Notes under the pieces: generated by a model
Database searches by the model: none
The model's input: the letters and a program-made list of their open reading frames with translations, nothing else
Told to the model about the DNA's origin: nothing
NCBI GenBank assembly: GCA_018241695.1
Contig: JAFEDH010000011.1
Span: forward strand, 62,001-126,000
Reading direction: 5' to 3'
From: Pseudomonadota bacterium
Lineage (GTDB): Bacteria; Pseudomonadota; Gammaproteobacteria; Burkholderiales; Rhodocyclaceae
Length of the DNA: 64,000 nucleotides
Translations under genes and position numbers: made by a program
Shown here: one piece after another, positions 55,612 to 64,000 of the stretch
How positions within the stretch are numbered: position 1 is the stretch's first letter
How the letters are laid out: each line of letters begins with the position of its first letter

Positions 55612-56796
55612 ATGTCCGCACTCGATCCTGTCACCCTCGTCACCGTGACTGGCCTGCTCAACCTGATGTGCGCCGTGGTGATGTTCGAACTGCGGCGCGC
55701 ACTGGCACGCTCGGTACCCAGTCTGCGCCCCTGGTGCGCGGGTACCGTGCTGGCGCTGGCGAGCATGCCGCTCTATACCCTGCGCGGGCTGGTGGCGCCG
55801 GAGCTGGCCCTGATCCTCGCCAACGGACTCATGCTTGCCGCCCTGATGCTCTACCTTGCCGGCCTGTACCGCCTGCGGGACAAACCCATCCCCCTGGCCA
55901 GCTTCGTCGCGGCCTGGGCAGCTTCCGTGGCGTGTACCTACGTGGTCGCCGTGATCTGGATGAACGACACACTGCGACTGATCGTCAGTCCTTTGGCCTA
56001 TGCCATCCTGCTTTGCGCCTGTGCCATTGAATCCTGGCGCCTGACCGACCTTCCCCACGGCCGCCGCTTTGCCACGACGGTCTTTGGCTTCGGTGCGATC
56101 ATCTCCCTGCTGCGCAGCCTTACCGCCCTGGCCGGCATCGGGCTGCTCAACCAGACTGCGGAAATCGCCTCGCCGGTACACAAGATGTATGTCCTCTTCC
56201 TGGGCCTTTCGGTGGTGCTGATCACCACCAGCTTCATCGTCATGACGCTTGAATCGCTGCTGCGGAAGGTCGAGGCCATCGCCGCCCATGACGCCCTGTC
56301 CGGTGCCATGAGCCGGGCGGCGCTGATGGCCTCCCTGGAGCGGGAACGGGCACGCAGCCTGCGTAATGGCCAGCCTCTTTCCATCCTGCTGATGGATCTG
56401 GATCACTTCAAATCCATCAATGACCGATTCGGTCATCTGACCGGCGATCAGGTCATTGTCGATTTCGTTGCCCGGGCACGGCAGAGCCTGCGCCAGCAGG
56501 ATTCCATCGGTCGCTACGGCGGCGAGGAATTTCTTGCTCTCCTGCCCGAAACCGGGCCAAACGAAGCCAGGCTTGCCGCAGAAAGACTGCGTGCCGGCAT
56601 CACCTGCGAAGGGGACCTGCCACCCTACAGCGTGAGCATCGGCGTCGCCACCCTGACGCCGGATGAATCCATCACCGACCTGATCCGTGCCGCCGATCAG
56701 GCCCTCTACCGGGCCAAGGCCGCCGGCCGCGACCGGGTCGAGCTGGCCCTTCCGGCGCCTGTGCTGCCCCTGTCTGTCACGGCCCGTCCGGGCTGA
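55612..56796 (+). CDS. membrane-bound diguanylate cyclase 1
   Basis: The 394-residue protein has about six transmembrane helices in its N-terminal 200 residues and a C-terminal GGDEF domain. The active site is GGEEF at residues 303-307 and the product-inhibition I-site RQQD stands five residues before it. It makes cyclic di-GMP and is probably subject to product inhibition. The sensing part has no recognised ligand-binding family. The next gene is a close paralogue starting 16 bases later. Confidence 0.93.
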   Translation: MSALDPVTLVTVTGLLNLMCAVVMFELRRALARSVPSLRPWCAGTVLALASMPLYTLRGLVAPELALILANGLMLAALMLYLAGLYRLRDKPIPLASFVAAWAASVACTYVVAVIWMNDTLRLIVSPLAYAILLCACAIESWRLTDLPHGRRFATTVFGFGAIISLLRSLTALAGIGLLNQTAEIASPVHKMYVLFLGLSVVLITTSFIVMTLESLLRKVEAIAAHDALSGAMSRAALMASLERERARSLRNGQPLSILLMDLDHFKSINDRFGHLTGDQVIVDFVARARQSLRQQDSIGRYGGEEFLALLPETGPNEARLAAERLRAGITCEGDLPPYSVSIGVATLTPDESITDLIRAADQALYRAKAAGRDRVELALPAPVLPLSVTARPG

Positions 56797-56812
56797 CCCA
56801 CCCCCTGCGCCC

Positions 56813-57982
56813 ATGCTCGATTTCGATAACCGTTCCCTCCTGATGAGCACCTGCCTGCTGGCGCTGATCGCAACGTTGCTTCTGCTCGGCATGTGGCGCG
56901 GCCTGCGCCATCAGGTGGTGGGTCTGCACGAGTGGGCGCTGGGCAGCCTGATGCTGACTGCCGCCGCACCCCTCTTCCTGATGCGCGGCTGGGTGCCGGA
57001 TTTTGTTTCGGTCATGCTGGCCAATCTGCTCCTGGTTGCAGGGCTGCTGACCAACTATGCCGGCCTGCGCCGGTTCAGGGGGCGACCTGTCCCGTGGCAG
57101 GGGATCGGCCTCACGCTGGCGCTTGCTGCATCGCTATTCACATGGTTCAAGCTCGGGCAGAATGATTTCCGGGCCCGCACCATCGTCGGCGCCTTCTACT
57201 TCTCCCTCGTCTTTCTCGCCAGCGCATGGGAAGCCCATCGCATCCGGCCCCGCAGTTTCGCCACCGGCTTCACCACCGCATCCTTCCTGTTCGCGGCGAG
57301 CATCTCGCTGCTGCGCAGCGCCTCGCTGGTACTTGGCTGGGATGATGAAACCCGCGAACTGCTCGATCCGACCCTGGTCCAGCACCTGTATCTGCTGAGT
57401 TTCTCGTTTACCGTTTTGCTCTTCGCCCTCGGCTTCATCCTCATGAGCCAGGACAGACGGGTGGCGATGTGGCGCGAGGTGGCTGCGCACGACATGCTCT
57501 CCGGCGTGCTCAATCGCCGCGCCCTGCTCGAAACCCTGGAACGCGAGATCGCCCGTAGCCGGCGCGGCACACAGCCGCTGTCGGTCCTGATGCTCGATCT
57601 GGATCACTTCAAGATCATCAACGACACCCACGGCCACCCCACCGGCGACCGGGTGATTGCCGAATTCGCCCGCCAGGCCGGCGCAACCCTGCGGCAGCAT
57701 GATTACCTCGGCCGCTATGGCGGCGAGGAATTTCTCGCCATCCTGCCCGATACCTGCCTGGAGGATGCCGTCCATGTCGCGGGACGCCTGCGCACGGCCC
57801 TGCGGCCGGGCACCGGCATACCCCGCTACACTGTCAGCATCGGCGTCGCTCAGTGGCATTCCGGATCCTCCGGGGATGAACTGGTCGCGGCCGCCGATAC
57901 CGCCCTGTACCGCGCCAAAGCCGCCGGCCGCGACCGGGTGGAATTCGTCCCCCTGCTGCAGATGGAGCCTGTTCCGGCCTGA
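56813..57982 (+). CDS. membrane-bound diguanylate cyclase 2 (paralogue)
   Basis: The 389-residue protein has the same layout as its upstream neighbour: several N-terminal transmembrane helices, then a GGDEF domain with GGEEF at residues 303-307 and an I-site RQHD five residues before it. Conserved stretches such as LMLDLDHFKIINDTHGHPTG and ALYRAKAAGRDRVE show recent common ancestry with the first enzyme. It is in the same operon and probably produces cyclic di-GMP in parallel. Confidence 0.92.
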   Translation: MLDFDNRSLLMSTCLLALIATLLLLGMWRGLRHQVVGLHEWALGSLMLTAAAPLFLMRGWVPDFVSVMLANLLLVAGLLTNYAGLRRFRGRPVPWQGIGLTLALAASLFTWFKLGQNDFRARTIVGAFYFSLVFLASAWEAHRIRPRSFATGFTTASFLFAASISLLRSASLVLGWDDETRELLDPTLVQHLYLLSFSFTVLLFALGFILMSQDRRVAMWREVAAHDMLSGVLNRRALLETLEREIARSRRGTQPLSVLMLDLDHFKIINDTHGHPTGDRVIAEFARQAGATLRQHDYLGRYGGEEFLAILPDTCLEDAVHVAGRLRTALRPGTGIPRYTVSIGVAQWHSGSSGDELVAAADTALYRAKAAGRDRVEFVPLLQMEPVPA

Positions 57983-58048
57983 TCCGGTACCCGTCCCGAT
58001 ATATGCAGCGGTTGCACGGTTTCATCAACCATCAGGAGTGAGGAAAAC

Positions 58049-59644
58049 ATGAGCGAACAAAAAACCCTGTCGCGCCGCGATCTGCTCAAGGGCGCATCCG
58101 CGGCCGCTCTGGCCACCCTGCCGCTGGCCGCCGAAGCCGCCGCGAGGCACTGGGACCGGGAAGTGGATGTGGTCGTGGTCGGCTCCGGTACCGGCATGCT
58201 GGCAGCCCTGATCGCGGCCAACGCCGGGCTGAAGACCCTGGTGCTGGAAAAGCATCCCGGCCCGGGCGGCAACACCATCGTCTCCGGCGGCGTGCTGTGG
58301 ATTCCCAACAATCGCGTCATGGTGCGCGAGGGGCTTCGGGACAGCCGCGAGGGCGCGCTCCAGTACCTGCGTCACCTCTCCCTGGGGCAGGCCGACCAGG
58401 CACTGATGACCGCCTTCGTCGACCGGGGGCCGGACATGCTCGACTACGTGGAAAAACATACCTCCCTGCGCTGGCGGGTATCGAAAATGATGGGGGCGGT
58501 AGCCGACTACCATCCGGAATGGAAAGGTTCCAACGTGCGCGGACGCTCGGTGGAGCCGGTGCAGGATTTCGTCGGCATGGCCGGCGGCGCGCTGATCGGC
58601 GGGCTGCTCACCGCCTTGCAGGCCAAGGGTGTACCCGTGCTTACCGCCACGCCGGCGAAACGCCTGATCGCCGAGGACACCCCCCAGGGCAAGCGGGTGA
58701 TCGGCATCGAGGCGGAACACGAAGGCAAGCCCCTGCTGATCCGCACCCGGCGCGGCGTACTGATGGCCTCGGGCGGCTTCGAGCGCAACTGGGAGATGAA
58801 GCTGCACTTCCTGCGCGGCCCCTCGCCCTACACCTTCGGCACCGAAACCAACGAGGGCGACGGTATCCACATGGGCATGGCCCTGGGCGCGGACCTGCGC
58901 AACATGAATGAAGTCTGGGGCATGACGGTGTACAAGGGCGATGCCGAAGCCAACGGCGCCCATCGCGGCGGCATGTCCCTCTACGGCCAGATCGAACGCC
59001 GTTCCCCCGGCCTGATCGCGGTGAACCGCTATGGCGAGCGCTTCAACAACGAAGGCGCCGACTACGACTCCACCTGGCGCTGCTACCACACCTGGGAAAA
59101 CTGGGGTGAACTGGGGTTCCACAACCTGCCCGCCTTCCACATCTGCGACCACCGCGTGCGCAGCACCATGACCCTCGCCGGCAAGCAGCCCGACGAACCC
59201 CTGCCCGACTGGGTCAAGTCCGCGCCGACACTGGAAGAACTGGCGGACAAGCTGGGCATCGACAAGGCCGGCCTGCTGGCCACGGTGGAGCGGTTCAACC
59301 GCAATGCCGCCGAGGGACGCGATCCGGATTTCCATCGAGGCGAAAGCATTTATGACCGCAATGGCTCGGCCGATCCGCATGCCACCCTGCGCCCCCTGAC
59401 CGAAGCGCCCTTCTACGGCGCCGAAGTGAGTCCGGCGGATCTGGGCACCTGCGGCGGCTTGCGGGTCGACGGCAATGCCCAGGTGATCGATGTTTTCAAC
59501 CGGCCCATCGCCAACCTCTACGCCTCCGGCAACACCGCCGGGATCGGTTCGCCCGGTGCCCTCTATGGCGGCGGCGGCGGCACCCTGGGCCCGGCCATGA
59601 CCTTCTCCTACATCGCCGGCATGGAACTGGCGAAAAAGGCCTGA
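58049..59644 (+). CDS. Tat-exported FAD-binding protein, 3-ketosteroid delta1-dehydrogenase-like
   Basis: The 531-residue protein begins with a twin-arginine signal (SRRDLLKGASAAALATLPLA). The FAD motif follows (VVVVGSGTGMLAALIAANAG, EKHPGPGGNTIVSGG). The C-terminus has the KstD-like block LYASGNTAGIG, then LYGGGGGTLGPAMTFSY with Tyr506 in the place of the catalytic Tyr of ketosteroid dehydrogenases. It is therefore a KstD/fumarate-reductase-fold flavoprotein predicted to act in the periplasm. A steroid substrate is inferred from the fold and the neighbouring thiolase/DUF35 pair. Confidence 0.85.
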   Translation: MSEQKTLSRRDLLKGASAAALATLPLAAEAAARHWDREVDVVVVGSGTGMLAALIAANAGLKTLVLEKHPGPGGNTIVSGGVLWIPNNRVMVREGLRDSREGALQYLRHLSLGQADQALMTAFVDRGPDMLDYVEKHTSLRWRVSKMMGAVADYHPEWKGSNVRGRSVEPVQDFVGMAGGALIGGLLTALQAKGVPVLTATPAKRLIAEDTPQGKRVIGIEAEHEGKPLLIRTRRGVLMASGGFERNWEMKLHFLRGPSPYTFGTETNEGDGIHMGMALGADLRNMNEVWGMTVYKGDAEANGAHRGGMSLYGQIERRSPGLIAVNRYGERFNNEGADYDSTWRCYHTWENWGELGFHNLPAFHICDHRVRSTMTLAGKQPDEPLPDWVKSAPTLEELADKLGIDKAGLLATVERFNRNAAEGRDPDFHRGESIYDRNGSADPHATLRPLTEAPFYGAEVSPADLGTCGGLRVDGNAQVIDVFNRPIANLYASGNTAGIGSPGALYGGGGGTLGPAMTFSYIAGMELAKKA

Positions 59645-59678
59645 ACGCTGCCCCTATCAGCGGGTCCAATCGTTCCTG

Positions 59679-59703
59679 CCCCTCTCCCGGATACGGAGAG
59701 GGG
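59679..59703. terminator. hairpin downstream of the KstD-like gene (weak terminator)
   Basis: CCCCTCTCC and GGAGAGGGG form a 9-bp stem with a 7-base loop, beginning 35 bases after the stop codon. Only three T follow (CTGTTTC), so the termination signal is weak or partial. Confidence 0.5.
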
Positions 59704-59801
59704 CTGTTTCAGGGGACTCGCATTTGCATGGATAACGCCGGCATCCGGATGCCGTGTTGCTAGACTTGCCCGGATCGCCACAAAAAACCAAGGAGACGCC
59801 G

Positions 59802-60218
59802 ATGGCAACAACAGGACGCATCAAACCCCCTCTCGGACACGACAACAAATGGTGGTGGGATCAGGTGGCAGCCGGCACCCTGGCGCTGCAGCGCTGCAGC
59901 CAGTGCCACACCCTGCGTCACCCGCCGCGCCCCATGTGTGGCGAATGCCAGTCCCTGTCCTGGGATTCCATCCCCGCCAGCGGTCGCGGCACCGTGGCCA
60001 GCTTCACGATTCTTCACCACCCGCAATTTCCGGGCTACCAGTACCCCCTGATCATCGTGCTGGTGGACCTCGAGGAAGGTTTGCGCATCACCGCCGGATT
60101 GAGTGACTGCGATCCGGCCGACGTTGCCTTCGACATGGCGGTCGAGGCCTACATTCATGAGGATGCGGACGGATTCAGGATCCCCATGTTCCGCCCCGCC
60201 ACAGGAAGGAAGATCTGA
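59802..60218 (+). CDS. DUF35 zinc-ribbon/OB-fold protein
   Basis: The 138-residue protein has a zinc ribbon with C32-x2-C35 and C46-x2-C49, followed by an OB fold (RGTVASFTILHHPQFPGYQY, then PLIIVLVDLEEGLRITA). DUF35 proteins partner with SCP2-type thiolases and acyl-CoA aldolases; in actinobacterial steroid side-chain degradation they form a complex with the thiolase-fold enzyme. The ATG follows AAGGAG. It ends two bases before the thiolase start, so they are likely co-expressed. Confidence 0.92.
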   Translation: MATTGRIKPPLGHDNKWWWDQVAAGTLALQRCSQCHTLRHPPRPMCGECQSLSWDSIPASGRGTVASFTILHHPQFPGYQYPLIIVLVDLEEGLRITAGLSDCDPADVAFDMAVEAYIHEDADGFRIPMFRPATGRKI

Positions 60219-60220
60219 TC

Positions 60221-61390
60221 ATGGCTATCAGCATGAAAAACCAGGCCGCCATCGCCGGTATCGGCACCACGGCCTTCAGCAAAAATTCCGGTGTTTCCGA
60301 ACTGGCCCTGGCCTGCGAGGCGGTACGCAACTGCCTGGCCGACGCCGGCCTTGCCCCCGGGGAAGTGGACGGACTGGTCACCTACACGCTGGATTCCAGC
60401 GATGAGGTCGAGGTGGCGCGCGCCGTGGGGCTCGGTGATCTCACCATGTTTGCCAAGATCAACTACGGCGGTGGCGCGGCGGTCGGCCTGATCCAGCAGG
60501 CGGTGATGGCGGTGACCACGGGCGCGGCGAAGAACGTGGTGGTCTGGCGCGCCATGAATGGCCGCTCCGGCCAGCGCATGGGCCAGGGCGTTTCCGGCAA
60601 CATCATCAGCAGCGATCTGATCCACTGGTCCTGGTACATGGCCTACGGCATGCTGACGCCGGTTTCCTGGGTGACCATGATCGCCAACAAGTATCTGCAC
60701 AAGTACGGCGTCACCGCCGGACATCTTGCCGAAGTGGCCATCACCCAGCGCAACTTCGCCCTCAACAATCCGGCGGCGGCAGGCTACGGCAAGCCCCTGA
60801 CCCTGGCGGAATACCTCGCCTCGAAGAAGATCACGGACCGGCTCTGTATCTATGACTGCTGCCAGGAAACCGACGGTGGCACCGCGCTGCTGATCACCAG
60901 CGCCGAACGTGCCCGCGACCTGAAACAGAAACCGGCGGTCATCCGCGGCGTGACGCAGGCGGCCACCCGGGGCCAGGAGCAGATGACCAGCTTCTACCGC
61001 GAGGAACTGGACAGCCTGCCGGAAATGGAACTGGCGGCAAAGCGGGTCTATGCCATGGCCGGCCTCGGCCCCGCGGATATCGATGCCGCCTGCCTCTACG
61101 ATGCATTCACGCCGGAGGTGCTGATGCAGCTTGAATCCTTCGGATTCTGCAAACGTGGCGAGGGCAAGGATTTCGCCGCCGACGGCAATCTGCGGCTGGA
61201 CGGAAGGCTGCCCAACAACACCCACGGCGGCCTGCTCTCCGAAGCCTACATCCATGGCGTGAACAACGTCGCCGAGGGGGCGCGCCTGATTCGTGGCACC
61301 TCGAGCAACCAGCCGAAAGAGGTGAATCACGTGCTGGTATCGAGTGGTGTCGGCGTTCCCACCGGCGCCCTGATTCTCGGCCGCGATTAA
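60221..61390 (+). CDS. SCP2-type thiolase / lipid-transfer protein
   Basis: The 389-residue protein has the thiolase fold of the SCP-x/Ltp group. Segments are AAIAGIGTTAFSKNSGVSEL, DGGTALLITSAERARDLKQK, DAACLYDAFTPEVLMQLESF and the active-site-like NNTHGGLLSEAYIHGVNNVA. With a DUF35 partner such proteins act as aldolase or thiolase on branched acyl-CoA side chains, including those of sterols. Substrate and reaction here are inferred from the pair. A GGAAGG element lies upstream of the ATG. Confidence 0.9.
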   Translation: MAISMKNQAAIAGIGTTAFSKNSGVSELALACEAVRNCLADAGLAPGEVDGLVTYTLDSSDEVEVARAVGLGDLTMFAKINYGGGAAVGLIQQAVMAVTTGAAKNVVVWRAMNGRSGQRMGQGVSGNIISSDLIHWSWYMAYGMLTPVSWVTMIANKYLHKYGVTAGHLAEVAITQRNFALNNPAAAGYGKPLTLAEYLASKKITDRLCIYDCCQETDGGTALLITSAERARDLKQKPAVIRGVTQAATRGQEQMTSFYREELDSLPEMELAAKRVYAMAGLGPADIDAACLYDAFTPEVLMQLESFGFCKRGEGKDFAADGNLRLDGRLPNNTHGGLLSEAYIHGVNNVAEGARLIRGTSSNQPKEVNHVLVSSGVGVPTGALILGRD

Positions 61391-61403
61391 GGCGGCCGGA
61401 ACT

Positions 61404-61434
61404 GCTGGATCCGGCACCGGGTGCCGGATCCAGC
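61404..61434. terminator. long palindromic hairpin between convergent genes
   Basis: GCTGGATCCGGCACC and GGTGCCGGATCCAGC are perfect 15-base arms separated by one base. It lies 13 bases after the thiolase stop and 10 bases beyond the hemW stop on the other strand, so it could terminate both. There is no T tract, so it may instead be a regulatory palindrome. Confidence 0.6.
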
Positions 61435-61444
61435 GATTACCCGG

Positions 61445-62668
61445 TCAATCGTCCGGATCGGGCAGAAAACGGCGCAGCAGCGCATTGAGAAAACGCCGTC
61501 CGCGCAGGGTGGGTGCGATGCGCTCGCCGCGCACTTCCAGCAGGCCCTCGTCCCGGGCCGCCAGCAACTGCGGCTGCACGCACGCCAGCGGCAATCCCGT
61601 GCGTTCCCCGAACAGTCCCGGCGCAAAGCCATCGGTCAGGCGCAGGGCATTCATCATGAACTCGAACGGCAGATCCTTCGCATCCACCACGCGGCGCTCG
61701 GCCACGGCATCACCTCGCGCCGCGCCCTCCAGATAGTCCTTCGGATGGCGCCGGCGCGCCTCGCGCCGGATATCGAAAGCGGAGCTGATCTTGCCGTGTG
61801 CGCCGGCGCCGATGCCCAGATAGTCGCCGAAGGTCCAGTAGTTGAGATTGTGCCGGCACTGCTGGCCGGGGCGGGCATAGGCCGAGGTTTCGTAGTGTTC
61901 GTAGCCGGTGCCGGTGAGCATGTCCTCCACCATGTCCTGCATGTCGGCGGCGAGATCATCATCCGGCAACGGCGGTGGCTGGTGATGGAAAGCCGTGTTC
62001 GGTTCCAGGGTCAGATGGTAGGCGGAGAGATGCGGCGTGCCAAAGCCGAGCGCGGTTTCCAGATCGCTGCGCGCTTCTTCCAGGGTCTGGCGCGGCAGGG
62101 CATACATGAGGTCGAGATTGACGCGATCGAAATGCCGCAGGGCGAGTTCGATCGCACGGCGCGCTTCGCGGCTGTCGTGGATACGGCCCAGGGCCAGGAG
62201 CTTGGCATCATCGAAGCTCTGGATGCCGAGCGAGACACGATTCACGCCCGCCGCGCGAAACCCGGCGAACTTCTCTGCCTCCACCGTGCCCGGATTGGCT
62301 TCCAGGGTGATTTCGGCATCGGGCGCCAGTGGCAGCCGGGCGCGCAGGGCACACAGCAGCGCATCCAGCGTCGCCACCGACAGCAGGCTGGGCGTGCCGC
62401 CACCGATGAAGACGCTATGCACCGGCCGGTTCCAGACCTGGGGCAGGGCCGCCTCCAGATCGGCTACCAGCGCGGCGAGGTAGGCGGCTTCGGGGATCGC
62501 TCCCTTCGCCTCGTGCGAATTGAAATCGCAATAGGGGCACTTTTTCACGCACCACGGTATATGCACATAGAGCGACAGCGGGGGTGGCGCGGGCAGGCCC
62601 GAGGGCACGGCGCTCCGTGTAGCGGCGGGTGAGATGGCAATCGGAATGGTGCGGCCGGGCCGGTTCAA
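61445..62668 (-). CDS. hemW: radical SAM heme chaperone HemW
   Basis: The 407-residue protein has the radical SAM motif C40-x3-C44-x2-C47 in YVHIPWCVKKCPYCDFNSHE and a HemW-like body (FIGGGTPSLLSVATLDALL, NPGTVEAEKFAGFRAAGVNR, YWTFGDYLGIGAGAHGK). HemW delivers heme to respiratory enzymes; the CPYC-type motif distinguishes it from HemN. The start is a TTG at 62668, supported by GGAGG six bases upstream; no ATG is available before the radical SAM motif. Confidence 0.93.
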   Translation of the reverse strand: MNRPGRTIPIAISPAATRSAVPSGLPAPPPLSLYVHIPWCVKKCPYCDFNSHEAKGAIPEAAYLAALVADLEAALPQVWNRPVHSVFIGGGTPSLLSVATLDALLCALRARLPLAPDAEITLEANPGTVEAEKFAGFRAAGVNRVSLGIQSFDDAKLLALGRIHDSREARRAIELALRHFDRVNLDLMYALPRQTLEEARSDLETALGFGTPHLSAYHLTLEPNTAFHHQPPPLPDDDLAADMQDMVEDMLTGTGYEHYETSAYARPGQQCRHNLNYWTFGDYLGIGAGAHGKISSAFDIRREARRRHPKDYLEGAARGDAVAERRVVDAKDLPFEFMMNALRLTDGFAPGLFGERTGLPLACVQPQLLAARDEGLLEVRGERIAPTLRGRRFLNALLRRFLPDPDD

Positions 62669-62692
62669 TGCACACCTCCGCGATACGGGAAA

Positions 62693-62708
62693 TTGCCGCT
62701 TGCGGCAA
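62693..62708. promoter_or_regulatory. palindrome upstream of hemW
   Basis: TTGCCGC and GCGGCAA are perfect arms with two T between them, 25 bases upstream of the hemW start and on the far side of the PEP-CTERM gene. It could be an operator or part of an RNA hairpin. Confidence 0.35.
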
Positions 62709-62930
62709 CAGCAGCGCCCGCCGGGAAACCCGTCAGAACCCCCGTCACAAGAGGGGAATAGGAGGTTTCTACTATCAAAATCGGGATACCTGAACTATTG
62801 ACCGGAGGGGTGCGGAGAACGAAACTGACATCACCAGTCCGACGGTCGCTTCGCGGCCCTGATTTTGAATGTGTGCGGGTGTGTCATGGGTTGTTTCTCT
62901 TTCGCACTTCCGGTTTGGGAGGATTTGAAC

Positions 62931-63467
62931 ATGAAAATGAAAAATGCAGCAGTCGCGGTCGCCCTCTTGATGACCGCAGGAATGGCGCAAGCCTATACCT
63001 ACGTCGGGTCGTTCACGACGGCGGGCGACGCGATCACTTTCGCCAACGGATCGACCACGTCCATGCCCGCTCCTGGCTGGGGCACCAATCCGCCGGTCTA
63101 TTCCGGCCTGGATGCCGCGGCCCTGATTTTTGGTGGCTCGGCGAGCGACTATATCGTCTCCACCGTGCAGGACGACTCGGCTCCCAACGGCCTGGCCTGG
63201 TACGACGGCTGGGGCGATCACGGCGGACATCAGTATGCCGACAGCTACAAGCTCGATTCCACCGGCCTGGGCTATAACGGCTGCTCGATCGCAGGCACCA
63301 ATTGCTTCTATTCCGCGTATTCCGCGTATATCACCGATGGTTTTTCCAATACCAATTTCGTTTACCTGAACCCGAACCCGGTCCCCGAGCCTGAAACCTA
63401 CGCCATGCTGATGGCGGGCCTGGGCGCCCTGGGCGCGATCGCGCGGCGCCGGAAAAAAGCCGCCTGA
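62931..63467 (+). CDS. PEP-CTERM exosortase-sorted exported protein
   Basis: The 178-residue protein has a Sec signal peptide (AVAVALLMTAGMAQAYTY) and a C-terminal PEP-CTERM sorting signal: VPEPETYAMLMAGLGALGAI and a final basic cluster ARRRKKAA. The mature part is small, glycine- and tyrosine-rich, with a CSIAGTNC segment that may form a disulfide. Such proteins are processed by an exosortase and often belong to exopolysaccharide systems; no exosortase gene is in the window. A AGGA precedes the ATG. Confidence 0.88.
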   Translation: MKMKNAAVAVALLMTAGMAQAYTYVGSFTTAGDAITFANGSTTSMPAPGWGTNPPVYSGLDAAALIFGGSASDYIVSTVQDDSAPNGLAWYDGWGDHGGHQYADSYKLDSTGLGYNGCSIAGTNCFYSAYSAYITDGFSNTNFVYLNPNPVPEPETYAMLMAGLGALGAIARRRKKAA

Positions 63468-63522
63468 GCGAAGCGGCGGCGCCTGCTGCCCGCCACTTTC
63501 CAATCCTCCGCGATCGGGCCGC

Positions 63523-64000
63523 TCAAGCGGCCCGATCCGTTTTCGGCCCACCATCAGTGCGGGAAAGCCGTTCCAGCAGCCGGGCGAGCGCCTGACCACG
63601 GTGCGAGCCGGCGTTCTTCTGCGCATCATCGAGTTCGGCCACGGTGCAGCCGTGGCCGGGAAGATAGAAATACGGGTCGTAGCCAAAGCCGCCCGTACCG
63701 CGCGGCGCGGTCACGATCTCGCCATGCCATTCGCCCTCGGCGATCAGCGGTTGCGGATCGTCGGCGTGGCGGCACAACACCAGCACGCACGCATAGTGTG
63801 CGCGGCGGTCCGTTCGGCCCTGCATCGCTTCGAGCAGCTTTGCGTTATTGCGCGCATCCGATTTCGGCTCGCCACCAAAGCGCGCCGAAATCACGCCCGG
63901 CGCACCCGCGAGCGCGTCAACACACAACCCCGAATCGTCAGCCAATGCCGGCAGACCGGTGCTCCGCGCGCAATGGCGCGCTTTCGCCAGTGCGTTCTCG
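63523..64000 (-). CDS. rdgB: RdgB/HAM1 non-canonical purine NTP pyrophosphatase, partial
   Basis: This is the C-terminal ~158 residues of an ITPase; the start is beyond the right edge of the window. Visible family blocks are LADDSGLCVDALAGAPGVIS, SARFGGEPKSDARNNAKLLE and GTGGFGYDPYFYLPGHG. The enzyme hydrolyses inosine and xanthosine triphosphates to keep them out of DNA. In many proteobacteria rdgB stands directly before hemW; here the PEP-CTERM gene lies between them. Confidence 0.95.
   Translation of the reverse strand, partial: ENALAKARHCARSTGLPALADDSGLCVDALAGAPGVISARFGGEPKSDARNNAKLLEAMQGRTDRRAHYACVLVLCRHADDPQPLIAEGEWHGEIVTAPRGTGGFGYDPYFYLPGHGCTVAELDDAQKNAGSHRGQALARLLERLSRTDGGPKTDRAA

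Overview
The window is GC-rich, densely coded chromosomal DNA, most likely from a betaproteobacterium of the Rhodocyclales type (Azoarcus/Sterolibacterium-like). The support is gene content only: a flavin/OYE fusion typical of aerobic 2-aminobenzoyl-CoA metabolism, an HslV with the 'MEQYHGTT' propeptide, NnrS, a PEP-CTERM protein, HemW and RdgB close together, glnE divergent from yhdP, and a steroid-dehydrogenase-like flavoprotein beside a thiolase/DUF35 pair. No tRNA, rRNA, CRISPR array or complete insertion sequence was seen.

Layout. 1-4233: minus-strand aryl-CoA operon (OYE-fused monooxygenase, MarR regulator, histidine phosphatase, aryl-CoA ligase cut by the left edge). 4294-13102: small proteins, an orphan solute-binding protein, a cobalamin adenosyltransferase, a UbiA-type prenyltransferase with a GT39 enzyme, aroG and a radical SAM protein. 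13129-22442: envelope and secondary metabolism genes (lipoprotein, hydrolase, CHRD protein, NnrS, a DegT-fold enzyme with His at the lysine site, a GMC oxidoreductase, an ArnT-like transferase). 22439-23881 is tldD, and 31255-38712 holds nitrilase, yhdP and glnE. Between tldD and the nitrilase gene lies an accessory block (about 23.9-31.2 kb) with two tandem P450 genes and then an integron gene-cassette array without an integrase.

The array has three attC sites. They separate an HNH endonuclease, a small membrane protein, an XRE-type regulator and an acetyltransferase-like gene. For the first three cassettes the 7-bp core at the start of the cassette is the exact reverse complement of the core at its end, as expected for cassettes inserted by an integrase.

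38835-48189: argJ, an AEC transporter, hslV and hslU with an AMP-forming ligase gene between them, a TonB-dependent receptor with a small Cys/His protein, and a BKACE-type enzyme. 48292-57982: cyclic-di-GMP signalling (one HD-GYP protein behind a poly-C tract, and two tandem diguanylate cyclases) flanking a flavin oxidoreductase, an epoxide hydrolase and exported small proteins. 58049-61390: a Tat-exported KstD-like flavoprotein, a DUF35 protein and a thiolase, suggesting breakdown of steroids or similar lipids. 61445-64000: hemW, a PEP-CTERM protein and the start-truncated rdgB.
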